A DNA stretch of 64,000 bases. It comes from Paraburkholderia caribensis (GTDB lineage: Bacteria > Pseudomonadota > Gammaproteobacteria > Burkholderiales > Burkholderiaceae). Location: positions 124,001-188,000 of the forward strand of contig NZ_CP026102.1 in assembly GCF_002902945.1 (NCBI RefSeq), written 5' to 3'. Positions 23,476-31,713 of this stretch are shown here, piece by piece. Both the position numbers and the translations under genes were made by a program. Numbering within the stretch: the stretch's first letter is position 1; every line of letters starts with the position of its first letter. The notes under the pieces were generated by a model that saw nothing but the letters and a program-made list of their open reading frames with translations, made no database searches and was not told the origin of the DNA.

Positions 23476-24795
23476 CTACGGATGATCAAGGACCGACTGC
23501 TTGCCCTGCCGCGCCGGCCGAACCACGCCGAGCCATCGTCCGAGACGCCCAAGCGTCAGCCCGTTGCACAACAGATTGAGCACCACGAAGCCCGTCGCCA
23601 TGGTCGCGGCGAAGTGGCGCGTTTCGGGCGACAGCGCGGATTCGCGCGCCACGCACAACGCCAGCGTGAGCGTCACGGGGCCACGCACGCCGCCCCAGGC
23701 GATCAGAAGTTGATGCGCGCGGGGCAATGGCTTGCAGATGCCGATACGGCTCAGCAGCGGCACGCATATCGTCAGGATGCCGAACCGGCTCGCGACGGCG
23801 GCGGCCAGCGCAAGACACAATATTGCGACATCATGGAGGCGCAGCTTGTCCAGCAGATCGGGCGCGCGGGCGGAAGCGAGCAGAAAAACGGCGGCGGAGG
23901 CGAGGCCGGCCTGGTGTTCCCACAGGTGGCGAAAACGTATGAGGCTCGCCTTGGGGCGGCATGCTCTCATCAGCCAGTTGGCCGCGAGGCCCGCGCACAC
24001 GACGGCGGCGACGCCGGAGACATGAAGCCAGAGTTCGGCAGCGGGATAGAGCAGGGTCGGCAATGCGAGCGACAGCGCATACTCGGAAAACGGCGGACTG
24101 CGCAGGATCTGCGAAATCCACGCGAACAACGATCCGGCGCACGCGCCGAGCGCGCATCCGCCGAGCAGCGAAGCGAGGAAGCCGAGCAGCGGATGACCGA
24201 CGGCATGTGCCGTCGACGGTGCGAGAACGAGCACGCCTGTCACCGTGGTGGTGATCGCGATGGCGGCTGCATCGTTCAACAGGCTTTCGCCCTCGACGAG
24301 TTTGATCAGCCGCGCTGGCGCGCGGTTGATGCGAAACAGCGCGATCACGGTCGAAGGATCGGTCGTGCTGACGATCGCGCCGAGCAACAGACAAACGATC
24401 AGATTTTCTCCGCTGGTCAGCCAGGCGGCAAGTCCGACGGCAGCCGCCGTGGCCGCGACGGCGCCGATCGCGAGCGTGAGGACGGGCGCCAGGTCGCGCA
24501 GTAGTTGCCGCGTGTCGACCTTGAGCGCTGCCTCGAACAGAATGGGCGGAAGAAAAAGCCAGAGATACGCTTCGGGCGGGAATGACGGCGTCAGGAACGG
24601 CTCGACAGTCGACGCCGTGAAGTCTGGAAAGAAGTGCTGCAACGCCAGATAGCACAGGCCGAGAAACAGCCCTGCGCCCGTCAGTCCAAACGAATCGGAA
24701 AACTGCAGCCGGTGCGCCAGTCCATGACAAAGCGCCGTGATGAGCAGGAGGCCACCCGCGCGTATGGTGAGTTCGATTGCGATTTGCAAAGGCAT
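23476..24795 (-). CDS. CPA1-family Na+/H+ antiporter
   Basis: A 439-aa polytopic inner-membrane protein with about 12 hydrophobic segments. The ion-binding and family motifs of CPA1 exchangers are present: FLPPILFEAAL, STTDPSTVIALF, EGESLLNDAAAI and AWGGVRGPVTLTL. It should exchange cytoplasmic Na+ or K+ for external protons, contributing to pH and salt homeostasis. No neighbouring gene appears co-transcribed. Confidence 0.92.
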   Translation of the reverse strand: MPLQIAIELTIRAGGLLLITALCHGLAHRLQFSDSFGLTGAGLFLGLCYLALQHFFPDFTASTVEPFLTPSFPPEAYLWLFLPPILFEAALKVDTRQLLRDLAPVLTLAIGAVAATAAAVGLAAWLTSGENLIVCLLLGAIVSTTDPSTVIALFRINRAPARLIKLVEGESLLNDAAAIAITTTVTGVLVLAPSTAHAVGHPLLGFLASLLGGCALGACAGSLFAWISQILRSPPFSEYALSLALPTLLYPAAELWLHVSGVAAVVCAGLAANWLMRACRPKASLIRFRHLWEHQAGLASAAVFLLASARAPDLLDKLRLHDVAILCLALAAAVASRFGILTICVPLLSRIGICKPLPRAHQLLIAWGGVRGPVTLTLALCVARESALSPETRHFAATMATGFVVLNLLCNGLTLGRLGRWLGVVRPARQGKQSVLDHP

Positions 24796-25110
24796 GCTCC
24801 ATCGGTGCGCGGCCTCGCAGGCGTAGCGCCTTCGCTATGGGGCTCGACCCGCCCAATGTCGCGGCCTGGCGGGATATGTGGGCCGCTCAGGTTTTCGGTG
24901 ACAGAGGGATCCAGCTTCGTCCCGCCGTCCGCCGTGCCGTGCAGGTATGGAAAGTCAGTGTAGTGTCGCGGCTTGCGCTAGCGCAGTGATGTATATCAAA
25001 AGACGCGTCGGCACCTTTGCGCATCGTCAGTTTCTTGTCCGCCGCCATCCGGCGCGAGCCGCATCGCGCCGACCTCTTTCAGCGCGCGAAGGCCGTCCGC
25101 GCGCCGCCGC
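24796..25110. other. Intergenic region with no recognised gene
   Basis: About 315 bp between the 5' end of the antiporter gene and the 3' end of the AHSA1 gene. It must contain the antiporter promoter. I see no convincing coding frame, hairpin or repeat. Confidence 0.4.
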
Positions 25111-25602
25111 TCACGTGCGGACGAGCGTGAGCGCGAATTCGTCGAGTTGCGTGATGCACGTGTTCCAGCCGTCGAAGAAGCCGAGTTGCTCGTGCCGGTC
25201 GCGCGTCGCCACGTCGGGATGCATGACGCGCGCGATGTAGCGGCTGCCTTCGGCTTCTTGGGACATCGCGATGTCGGCGGTGAAGCCGAGCCACGGCGTG
25301 TTGGGACGCCAGCCCGCCGTGAGCATCGACGTGAACACGAGGCGCGCGTGCGGGACGACTTCGAGAAAGCAGCCCGGGTTCTCGCTCGTGCCGCCATCGG
25401 GACCTTGCATGAAGGTGTGGAAGGCGCCGCCCGGGCGGAGATCGAAAGCGCGCACTTCGGTGGTCCAGGGTTTCGGGCACCACCATTCTTTCAGCAAGTC
25501 CGGCTCGGTCCACGCGCGCCATAACGCAGCCACGGGCGCGCGCAGGACGCGCGTGATGACGAGATCGCTCGGGTCAGCGCTTTCGACGGGTTGTGTTGAC
25601 AT
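25111..25602 (-). CDS. SRPBCC/AHSA1 domain protein
   Basis: A 163-aa START-like protein of the activator-of-Hsp90-homologue-1 family (ITRVLRAPVAALWRAWTEPD, LLKEWWCPKPWTT, FFDGWNTCITQLDEF). Proteins of this type are very often encoded with an ArsR-type regulator, as here, where the two genes overlap by 29 bp. They bind small hydrophobic ligands; the ligand is unknown. Confidence 0.9.
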   Translation of the reverse strand: MSTQPVESADPSDLVITRVLRAPVAALWRAWTEPDLLKEWWCPKPWTTEVRAFDLRPGGAFHTFMQGPDGGTSENPGCFLEVVPHARLVFTSMLTAGWRPNTPWLGFTADIAMSQEAEGSRYIARVMHPDVATRDRHEQLGFFDGWNTCITQLDEFALTLVRT

Positions 25603-25942
25603 CGGCTTGCTCCTCTTGATGAAGCTGTTCGACGAATTCGACCATCCGGTCGGATCGCGCTTCCCACACGGCGCGCTGCGCGGCCAGCCATGTTTCGACT
25701 TCCGTCAGCTTCGCGGGCATCAGTTCGCAGGTGCGCTTGCGCCCGACCTTGTGCGTGCGGATCAGGCCGCTGTGCTCCAGCACGGCGACGTGTTTCATGA
25801 ACGACGGCAGCGCCATGTCGAACGGCTGCGCCAGCGCCGAGACGGTCTGCGCACCGCGCCCGAGCATGCTGACGATCGCGCAACGGGTCGGATCGGCCAG
25901 CGCCTGGAATACTTCGCTGATTGCGGCATGATAGTTAGCCAT
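25574..25942 (-). CDS. ArsR family transcriptional regulator
   Basis: A 122-aa winged-helix regulator (FQALADPTRCAIVSML, then ALAQPFDMALPSFMKHVAVL and SGLIRTHKVGRKRT). No metal-binding cysteine pair is visible, so it belongs to the non-metal ArsR group commonly paired with AHSA1-type proteins. First gene of a two-gene unit; probably autoregulatory, controlling both genes. Confidence 0.92.
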   Translation of the reverse strand: MANYHAAISEVFQALADPTRCAIVSMLGRGAQTVSALAQPFDMALPSFMKHVAVLEHSGLIRTHKVGRKRTCELMPAKLTEVETWLAAQRAVWEARSDRMVEFVEQLHQEEQADVNTTRRKR

Positions 25943-26314
25943 AAGGCTAAGTATAGTGCAGAAATGGCGACGCTGCGAAGGGGCACGAGGCGACGGCGCG
26001 CGCCTAGGCCATCAGCAGGGTTGAGCGTCAATCGCGAGGATTCGCGCAACGGAGGCATTCGCGCTTCGGCGGTAGCGCAATCGATGGAAAGATTCAAGCG
26101 CACGTCGTCACGGCACAACGCCGAGACAGCGAAAAAGTGTGTCCCGCTGAGCGCAACGATTGCTCTGAAACCCGCTCCCGCCTTATGTGATGGGCCAGAC
26201 GGCGTTTGCCAGGCGGAAATTGTTACACCTCTTACTGGAAGGAATGACCGGTGTTACGAACGCCTTTCACACCTTGGTTATACTCGCCCCGTCTCAAAAA
26301 CTATTGATCAAACT
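25943..26314. other. Divergent intergenic region
   Basis: About 370 bp between the ArsR gene (minus) and the glycine-zipper gene (plus). It should hold both promoters. No clear gene is seen; a frame running through it in phase with the glycine-zipper gene lacks a plausible start. Confidence 0.4.
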
Positions 26315-26770
26315 ATGTCGAAGCGAATCATTCAGATGGTGGCCATTGCAGCCCTGACGGCTGCGGCGTCGTTGCCGGCGATGGCCGGCGATATGAACAA
26401 TGCGCTTGGCGGCGCGCTCGGCGGCGTCGCCGGTGCGGCATTGGGCGGCGCGGTGGGCGGCAGCACGGGCGCCGTGATCGGCGGCGCGGTGGGTGGCGGC
26501 GCGGGTGGCGCAGTCACGTCGAACCGCCGTGAGCGCACGGGCGCGATCATCGGCGGCGCGCTCGGCGGCGGTGCGGGCACCGCGGCGGGCAACGCGATGG
26601 GCGGGCGCGGCGGCGGTCTGGTCGGCGCGGCGCTGGGCGGCGGCGCGGGGTCGGCGCTCGGCGGCAACATCTCGCGTTCCAACTCGTACGCAGACGACTA
26701 TTCGCGCGGCTCGTACGGTTCGCACAGTTCGTACAAGCGCAAGCACAAGCATCGTCACTACGACGACTGA
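26315..26770 (+). CDS. Glycine-zipper outer-membrane/periplasmic protein
   Basis: A 151-aa exported protein. A signal peptide (MSKRIIQMVAIAALTAAASL, cleavage near AMA) precedes about 90 residues rich in Gly/Ala with GGALGG and GGAVGG repeats, typical of glycine-zipper domains that pack as helical membrane hairpins. The C-terminus is Ser/Tyr-rich and then strongly basic and His-containing (YKRKHKHRHYDD). I used the ATG at 26315 because it begins the signal sequence. Function is unknown; proteins of this type are often envelope-stress or lipoprotein-like components. Confidence 0.85.
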   Translation: MSKRIIQMVAIAALTAAASLPAMAGDMNNALGGALGGVAGAALGGAVGGSTGAVIGGAVGGGAGGAVTSNRRERTGAIIGGALGGGAGTAAGNAMGGRGGGLVGAALGGGAGSALGGNISRSNSYADDYSRGSYGSHSSYKRKHKHRHYDD

Positions 26771-26952
26771 TTGGCGAGCTTACGGCCTGACGAGTTCACT
26801 GGACGGTGAACTCGCGGGCCGGACGGGCACGACGGCGCGGGGGCGAAGCGCCATGCGACAAATCATCGCAGGGCATTGTTGCCGATCAAAAACGAGATAA
26901 GCGCCGTTTGAAGGTAGGATTGTCGAAACTCCCTTCTTTTGCAGGCGTCATC

Positions 26953-27711
26953 GTGCCCGTTGATTATCTGCGCGGCTTTACCTCGGCCGCTCGCACTGAC
27001 GCCGCCAACCGGCGGCTCGGCCTCGCGCTCGCGGGGATTGCCGGCGCGGCCAACGCGGGCGGCTTTCTGGCGATTGGCCAATACACGTCGCACATGTCCG
27101 GCATGGTGTCGTCGCTGGCCGACAGTCTTGCGCTCGGCAACCTTGCGTTCGTGCTGTCGGCGGCGAGTTCGATTTTCGCGTTTCTTGCCGGCGCGGCGAG
27201 TTCGGCCATTCTGATCAACTGGGGCCGGCGCAAAGGAACGCAGAGCGTCTACGCGATGCCGCTCGTGCTCGAAGGGCTTCTGTTGCTGTGCTTCGGCGTG
27301 CTGGGCGCGAACCTGGAGCAGCATCGTCTGCTGTTCGTGCCGGCCACCGTCACGCTGCTTTGCTACGTGATGGGCCTGCAGAACGCCATGATCACCAAGA
27401 TATCGAAAGCAGAAATCCGCACGACGCACGTCACGGGGCTCGTGACGGATATCGGCATCGAAATAGGCAAGGGCTTGTACTGGAACCGGGGCGTGCCGTC
27501 GACGGAAGCGGCTTACGTCGGTGCCGACATGCGGCGGCTCGGTCTGCTCGCCTCGCTGCTCGGCATGTTTCTCGCGGGCGGGCTTGCTGGCGCGATCGCT
27601 TTCAAACAGGTCGGGTTCATCGCGACGCTGCCGCTTGCGGCGTTGTTGCTGGTGCTGGCGGCCGTGCCCGTCGCCGATGATCTGTTGAGGTATCCGCGGC
27701 GGGCGCGCTGA
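26953..27711 (+). CDS. YoaK family (DUF1275) membrane protein
   Basis: An approximately 252-aa inner-membrane protein with six or so hydrophobic segments. DUF1275 features visible are NAGGFLAIGQYTSHMSG near the N-terminus, MGLQNAMITKISKAEIRTTH in the middle and VTGLVTDIGIEIG. Physiological role of the family is unknown. No ATG precedes the conserved part; the GTG at 26953 (VPVDYLRGF) gives the usual length, although a TTG about 36 bp upstream with GAAGG before it is possible. Confidence 0.82.
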   Translation: MPVDYLRGFTSAARTDAANRRLGLALAGIAGAANAGGFLAIGQYTSHMSGMVSSLADSLALGNLAFVLSAASSIFAFLAGAASSAILINWGRRKGTQSVYAMPLVLEGLLLLCFGVLGANLEQHRLLFVPATVTLLCYVMGLQNAMITKISKAEIRTTHVTGLVTDIGIEIGKGLYWNRGVPSTEAAYVGADMRRLGLLASLLGMFLAGGLAGAIAFKQVGFIATLPLAALLLVLAAVPVADDLLRYPRRAR

Positions 27712-27771
27712 ACTGCGCTCGCCGGACGGACCCGAACACGCTTCTCACACGCGCATCTCGCGCCGCGACTT

Positions 27772-28482
27772 TTACTTCTCCCAGAGCTTGCGGCCAAGGA
27801 AGGTCAGCGTCCGATCCCACGCCATTTCCGACCACACCGGGTCGAACTGCGTGCTGGCGATGCGGCTGAAGCCGACGGCCGTTTCGTTGGCGAACCCATG
27901 ATGGGCGAGGTAGCGATGAAACTCGACATCCACGTTCGCGTCGCGCAACTTCGACTCCAGCGTATCGACTGTCGCGATCGGGAAGAACGCGTCCTGCGTC
28001 GCGTAATGTCCGAGCACGGGCACCTTGATTTTCGACGCGTCGATATAGTCGAGCGGAGGGAAGCCGTAGAACACGACACCCGCCGACAACTCCGGGCTTT
28101 GACCCAGCGTCAGCAGGGTCAGCGCGCCGCCCATGCAATAGCCCATCACCGCGACACGGCCCGAGCGCTGCTTGAGATATTGCGCCGCGCCGCGAACGTC
28201 CTGCGATGCGGCATCGCCGAAATCGAGGCTGTCCATCAGGTGGTGCGCTTCTTCCTCTTCGACCGTCGATTTGCCGCGATACAGATCGGGCACGAGCGCG
28301 AAGTAGCCGGCCGCCGCAAGGCGATCCGCGACGCCGCGAATCTGGTCGTTCAAGCCCCACCATTCCTGAATGACGACCACGGCGGGCGCGCCATCCGTTT
28401 TCTCGGGCGTGGCCAGATAACCTTGCAGTTGCTTACCGTCTGGGCGGCTGAAAGTGATCGTGGAGCCTGTGGTCTTTTTCAT
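27772..28482 (-). CDS. Dienelactone hydrolase family protein
   Basis: A complete 236-aa dienelactone hydrolase. The triad is visible as Cys in GYCMGG, Asp in ATQDAFFP and His in AHHGFAN. The segment VVIQEWWGLNDQIRGVADRL is diagnostic of the family. The ATG at 28480-28482 has AGGA about 8 nt upstream. Such enzymes open dienelactones in chlorocatechol breakdown but often act on other esters. No other aromatic gene adjoins it. Confidence 0.9.
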   Translation of the reverse strand: MKKTTGSTITFSRPDGKQLQGYLATPEKTDGAPAVVVIQEWWGLNDQIRGVADRLAAAGYFALVPDLYRGKSTVEEEEAHHLMDSLDFGDAASQDVRGAAQYLKQRSGRVAVMGYCMGGALTLLTLGQSPELSAGVVFYGFPPLDYIDASKIKVPVLGHYATQDAFFPIATVDTLESKLRDANVDVEFHRYLAHHGFANETAVGFSRIASTQFDPVWSEMAWDRTLTFLGRKLWEK

Positions 28483-28564
28483 GAGCGTGTTCCTGATGAG
28501 TGGACCCACTAGCATAGCGCCAATGCGGGCCGAATGCAGGCCCGCGGACTGGCCGGAAATGAAA

Positions 28565-28597
28565 ACATCCTGCAAGCTTCGAGTGCTTGCAGGATGT
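28565..28597 (-). terminator. Rho-independent terminator of the small exported-protein gene
   Basis: Two perfect 13-bp arms, ACATCCTGCAAGC (28565-28577) and GCTTGCAGGATGT (28585-28597), with a 7-nt loop. On the minus strand the stem is followed by a T-run (TTTTC), and it lies about 30 bp after the stop of the 74-aa gene. Confidence 0.75.
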
Positions 28598-28625
28598 CGC
28601 ACATTACTCGCCGGTTCCGGATGCT

Positions 28626-28850
28626 TTAGTCACCGGGAAGCCAGTAGCAATCCGAAGGATTCCAGCTGGGATCGCAAATCCAGTAGCCGAATGCGAGCTT
28701 CTGATCGGCGATCGAAGCGGTCTTCGGGCCGTCCGATTTCATGGCGAACGGCTGCGCTTCCAGCGCGACGGGCGCCGCCGACGCGGTTTGCGTGAAACAC
28801 GACAACATCGATGAAGCGAGCAACGCAAGTAATGCAGATTTCACTTTCAT
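28626..28850 (-). CDS. Small exported protein, unrecognised
   Basis: A 74-aa protein with a clear signal peptide (MKVKSALLALLASSMLS, cleavage likely after TASA near residue 25). The mature part is about 49 residues and ends in a Trp/Cys-rich segment (YWICDPSWNPSDCYWLPGD) with two cysteines that could form a disulfide. GGAG lies about 8 nt before the ATG, and a strong terminator follows, so it is a genuine single-gene unit. Family and function unknown. Confidence 0.7.
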   Translation of the reverse strand: MKVKSALLALLASSMLSCFTQTASAAPVALEAQPFAMKSDGPKTASIADQKLAFGYWICDPSWNPSDCYWLPGD

Positions 28851-29073
28851 GTCAAATGCTCCGTTGTGATCTGATGAACACGATGCACCGCTGTTTGAGG
28901 TGTCACCGTACGGACGACTTTATTGACAGGAGTGAGCGTCGCTAATCGGATTGCTTTCCCGCGCGCGTCAGGATTCTCCGATTTTTGTGCGGATGCGGCT
29001 TTGGGTCAAAGATTGTCCGCCCCGATGTTGACGCGGTGCGATTACCGCGGATGCCTTGCGAAGCCTGCACATG

Positions 29074-29097
29074 AAAAAACGGGCGCCGATGCCCGCT
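29074..29097 (-). terminator. Rho-independent terminator after the AhpD-like gene
   Basis: On the minus strand a short GC stem (GCGGGC and GCCCG around ATCGGC) is followed by six T residues (29079-29074), about 40 bp after the stop of the AhpD-like gene. Confidence 0.7.
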
Positions 29098-29136
29098 TTC
29101 TGCAACGCCGCGCGAACCGCCCGAATGCCGCGTTCG

Positions 29137-29574
29137 TTACGCCGGCATCTTGCGGAATGAAATCGCAAAGCGGTTCCACGCATTGATCGCCGAAACCAGC
29201 AGCGTCAGGTCGACCAGTTCGGCCTCGCTGAAATGCGGCTTCACGGCTTCCCACACTGCGTCGGGCACATGGTCCTCGGAGATCAGCGTCAGGGCTTCCG
29301 TCCACTCGAGCGCAGCGCGTTCGCGTGCCGTGAAGAACGGCGTTTCGCGCCACACGACGACCGTCGCCAGACGCCGATCCGTTTCGCCGCCCTTGCGCGC
29401 GTCTGCGGTGTGCATGTCGACGCAAAACGCGCAACCGTTGATCTGCGATGCGCGCAGACGCACCAGTTCCGTCAGCGATTTTTCGAGGTCGCTCTTGCCG
29501 ATGCGTTCTTCGAGCGCGAGCATTGCCTTGATTGCTTGCGGATTGGCTTTGTAGAAGTCTAGACGTTGTTCCAT
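29137..29574 (-). CDS. Carboxymuconolactone decarboxylase/AhpD-like protein
   Basis: A 145-aa all-helical protein with the AhpD active-site motif: INGCAFCVDMHTADA holds the Cys-x-x-Cys-x-x-x-His signature of alkylhydroperoxidase D-type enzymes. The ATG at 29572-29574 (MEQRLDFYKANP) has GAGGA about 8 nt upstream. Likely a peroxidase-type redox enzyme rather than a true decarboxylase; its electron partner is not evident nearby. Confidence 0.9.
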   Translation of the reverse strand: MEQRLDFYKANPQAIKAMLALEERIGKSDLEKSLTELVRLRASQINGCAFCVDMHTADARKGGETDRRLATVVVWRETPFFTARERAALEWTEALTLISEDHVPDAVWEAVKPHFSEAELVDLTLLVSAINAWNRFAISFRKMPA

Positions 29575-29778
29575 GATCGTTTCCTCACTGAGAGTGCGCA
29601 TTGGCCTGCGCGACACAGGGAGATTAGGCGCGAAACTGGCTGTGCGAAATGTCCAATTCAGAGAAATTTGAGGTAACCACTTCGGCGCGATCGCGGAACC
29701 ACTGAAGGCAGACGGAAAGAATGCAGACCAAGGACCGCCGCCGCGCGACGGCCCTTGTGTGACAGAAAAAAGCAGATG

Positions 29779-30624
29779 TTATTTGACCGCGCCGAGCGCG
29801 AGGCCCTTCACGAGGTAACGCTGCAGCCAGGCGAACACGATCGAGACGGGCAACGTCGCGCACAGCGTGGCGGCCATCACCAGATGCCATTCGACGACGT
29901 ACTTGCCCGCCACCATATCCGTGACCTGCACGGTGAGCGTCTTGTTTTCCGGCGAGCGGATCAGCGTATAGACGACGGCGAATTCGTTCCACGCGTTGAT
30001 GAACGTGAAAATCGCCGTCACGACGATGGCGGGCACGGCGAGCGGCAGGAACACCTTGAACACGGCGCGCGTGCGGCTGCATCCTTCGAGCCACGCGGAT
30101 TCTTCGAGATCGCGCGGCACGGTCTGGAAGTACGACGACAGCATCCATACGGCAAACGCAATGTTGAATGCCGCATATGAGACGATCACGCCGATTTTCG
30201 AATCGACGAGATTGCCGTCGCCATACGGAATCATCGCGGCGAGACGGAACAGGCCGACCACGAGCAGAATCGGCGAGAGCATCTGCGTGACGAGCAGAAA
30301 CTGGCGGTACAGTCCGCGTCCGCGAAACGGAAAGCGCGCCAGCGCATACGCGGCGGGCAGGCTGACAGCGAGCGCGAGCGCTGTCGAAAGCAGGCTGATG
30401 ACGGTGCTGTTGCGCAACGCGACGCCGAAGTTTGCGGCGGTCCACATGTCGACGAAGTTCTGCCATTGCCAGTGCATCGGCAGCCAGCGCGCCGGATAGA
30501 CGAACACTTCGTTGGCGGGCTTGAGCGCGGTGAAGAACATCACGGCGAACGGAAACAGCACGACCACGATCAGCGGCGACAGCGCGAGCCAGCACCACAC
30601 GGTGCGTTTCATCTTCGCGTTCAT
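29779..30624 (-). CDS. Carbohydrate ABC transporter permease (second subunit, MalG-like)
   Basis: A 281-aa inner-membrane protein with six predicted helices and the cytoplasmic EAA loop (LEESAWLEGCSRTRAVFKVF). It begins LIVVVLFPFAVMFFTALKP and has PAAYALARFPFRGR, typical of MalG-type sugar permeases. Its ATG overlaps the stop of the other permease gene by 4 nt. It forms the membrane channel with that permease; the ATPase is encoded across the divergent promoter at 34068. Confidence 0.93.
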   Translation of the reverse strand: MNAKMKRTVWCWLALSPLIVVVLFPFAVMFFTALKPANEVFVYPARWLPMHWQWQNFVDMWTAANFGVALRNSTVISLLSTALALAVSLPAAYALARFPFRGRGLYRQFLLVTQMLSPILLVVGLFRLAAMIPYGDGNLVDSKIGVIVSYAAFNIAFAVWMLSSYFQTVPRDLEESAWLEGCSRTRAVFKVFLPLAVPAIVVTAIFTFINAWNEFAVVYTLIRSPENKTLTVQVTDMVAGKYVVEWHLVMAATLCATLPVSIVFAWLQRYLVKGLALGAVK

Positions 30625-31550
30625 GCGGGCTCTCCTTCTTTCGACGGCTGAATGCGCAGATACAGCACCGAGAACACGAACAGCATGATGAGCATGACCA
30701 GCGACACAGCCGCTGCCTGTCCGGGACGCCCGAGCCTGAAGCCGAGTTCGTACAGATAGGTGACGAGAATATGCGTGCCGTTGTCGGGGCCGCCTTGCGT
30801 CATCACCCAGATGATCGGAAACGAGTTGAACACGTAGATCACGTTGAGCAGGATCGCCATGTTCACGAACGGGCGCAGCAGCGGCAACGTCAACTGGCGG
30901 AACTGTTGCCATGCGCTCGCGCCGTCGATGCGCGCGGCTTCGTAGATGTCGCCCGGCACGGATGACAGGCCGCCGAGCAGAATCGTCACCGTGAATGGAA
31001 TCGACACGAGAATACCGACTGCGATCTCGACGGGAAACGCAAGCTCGGGCGTCGCCAGCCAATGAATCGGACCGCCGATCAACCCGAGCCGCTGCAGCGT
31101 CACGTTGACCATCCCGTAGTCGTCGTTGAAGGCCCAACGCCAGACGACAGCCGTCATCGTCAGCGACACGGACCACGGCAGCATGATGATCGTGCGTGCG
31201 ATGCCGCGCCCGTGAAAGTCCTGATTCAGCACGAGCGCAACGGGCACCGAGATGATCACCGTGCCGCCCACCACGAACGCAGTCCAGACTATGGTCCGGC
31301 GCAGCGAATCGAGAAACACGGGGTCGGCGAATACCGTGAAGAAGTTCTTCAATCCGGTGAAATCGCGAATCGCGCCAAAGCGCGAAACATCGTGCACCGA
31401 CTGATACACGATGTTGAAGATCGGGTAACTGATGATGAACAGCGCGAGGATCAGACTCGGCGCGATCAGCCACCAGGGCGCGGCGGCGCGTGGGGCAATG
31501 GAACGGCTCATGCGTGCTCGATCGACGGATGCTTGGGCGTTGGAACTCAT
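30621..31550 (-). CDS. Sugar ABC transporter permease (first subunit, MalF-like)
   Basis: A 309-aa permease with an N-terminal helix (WWLIAPSLILALFIISYPIF), six membrane segments and an EAA motif (YEAARIDGASAWQQFRQLTL). It partners with the permease encoded immediately downstream. A 163-bp gap with a long perfect hairpin separates it from the binding-protein gene upstream, so its expression is probably set below that of the binding protein. Confidence 0.93.
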   Translation of the reverse strand: MSSNAQASVDRARMSRSIAPRAAAPWWLIAPSLILALFIISYPIFNIVYQSVHDVSRFGAIRDFTGLKNFFTVFADPVFLDSLRRTIVWTAFVVGGTVIISVPVALVLNQDFHGRGIARTIIMLPWSVSLTMTAVVWRWAFNDDYGMVNVTLQRLGLIGGPIHWLATPELAFPVEIAVGILVSIPFTVTILLGGLSSVPGDIYEAARIDGASAWQQFRQLTLPLLRPFVNMAILLNVIYVFNSFPIIWVMTQGGPDNGTHILVTYLYELGFRLGRPGQAAAVSLVMLIMLFVFSVLYLRIQPSKEGEPA

Positions 31551-31644
31551 GAAGCCCTCGGGACGGAATGGGCCGGATGCAACCCGGCGCTTCGCATGAA
31601 AGTTGACATCTGGATTCGCGCGAAAGGAAGCGCGCTCATCGAAT

Positions 31645-31681
31645 GGGAAGCCGCATCGGCGTCGAGCCGATGCGGCTTCCC
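31645..31681. terminator. 16-bp perfect hairpin between binding-protein and permease genes
   Basis: Arms at 31645-31660 and 31666-31681 are exact reverse complements around a 5-nt loop. The hairpin lies 33 bp after the binding-protein stop and about 95 bp before the permease start in the same transcription unit. No T-run follows, so it may be an attenuator or an mRNA-stabilising/processing stem rather than a full terminator. Confidence 0.65.
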
Positions 31682-31713
31682 GTACTTCCCTGACGAATCA
31701 TCGAAACGCGTGG

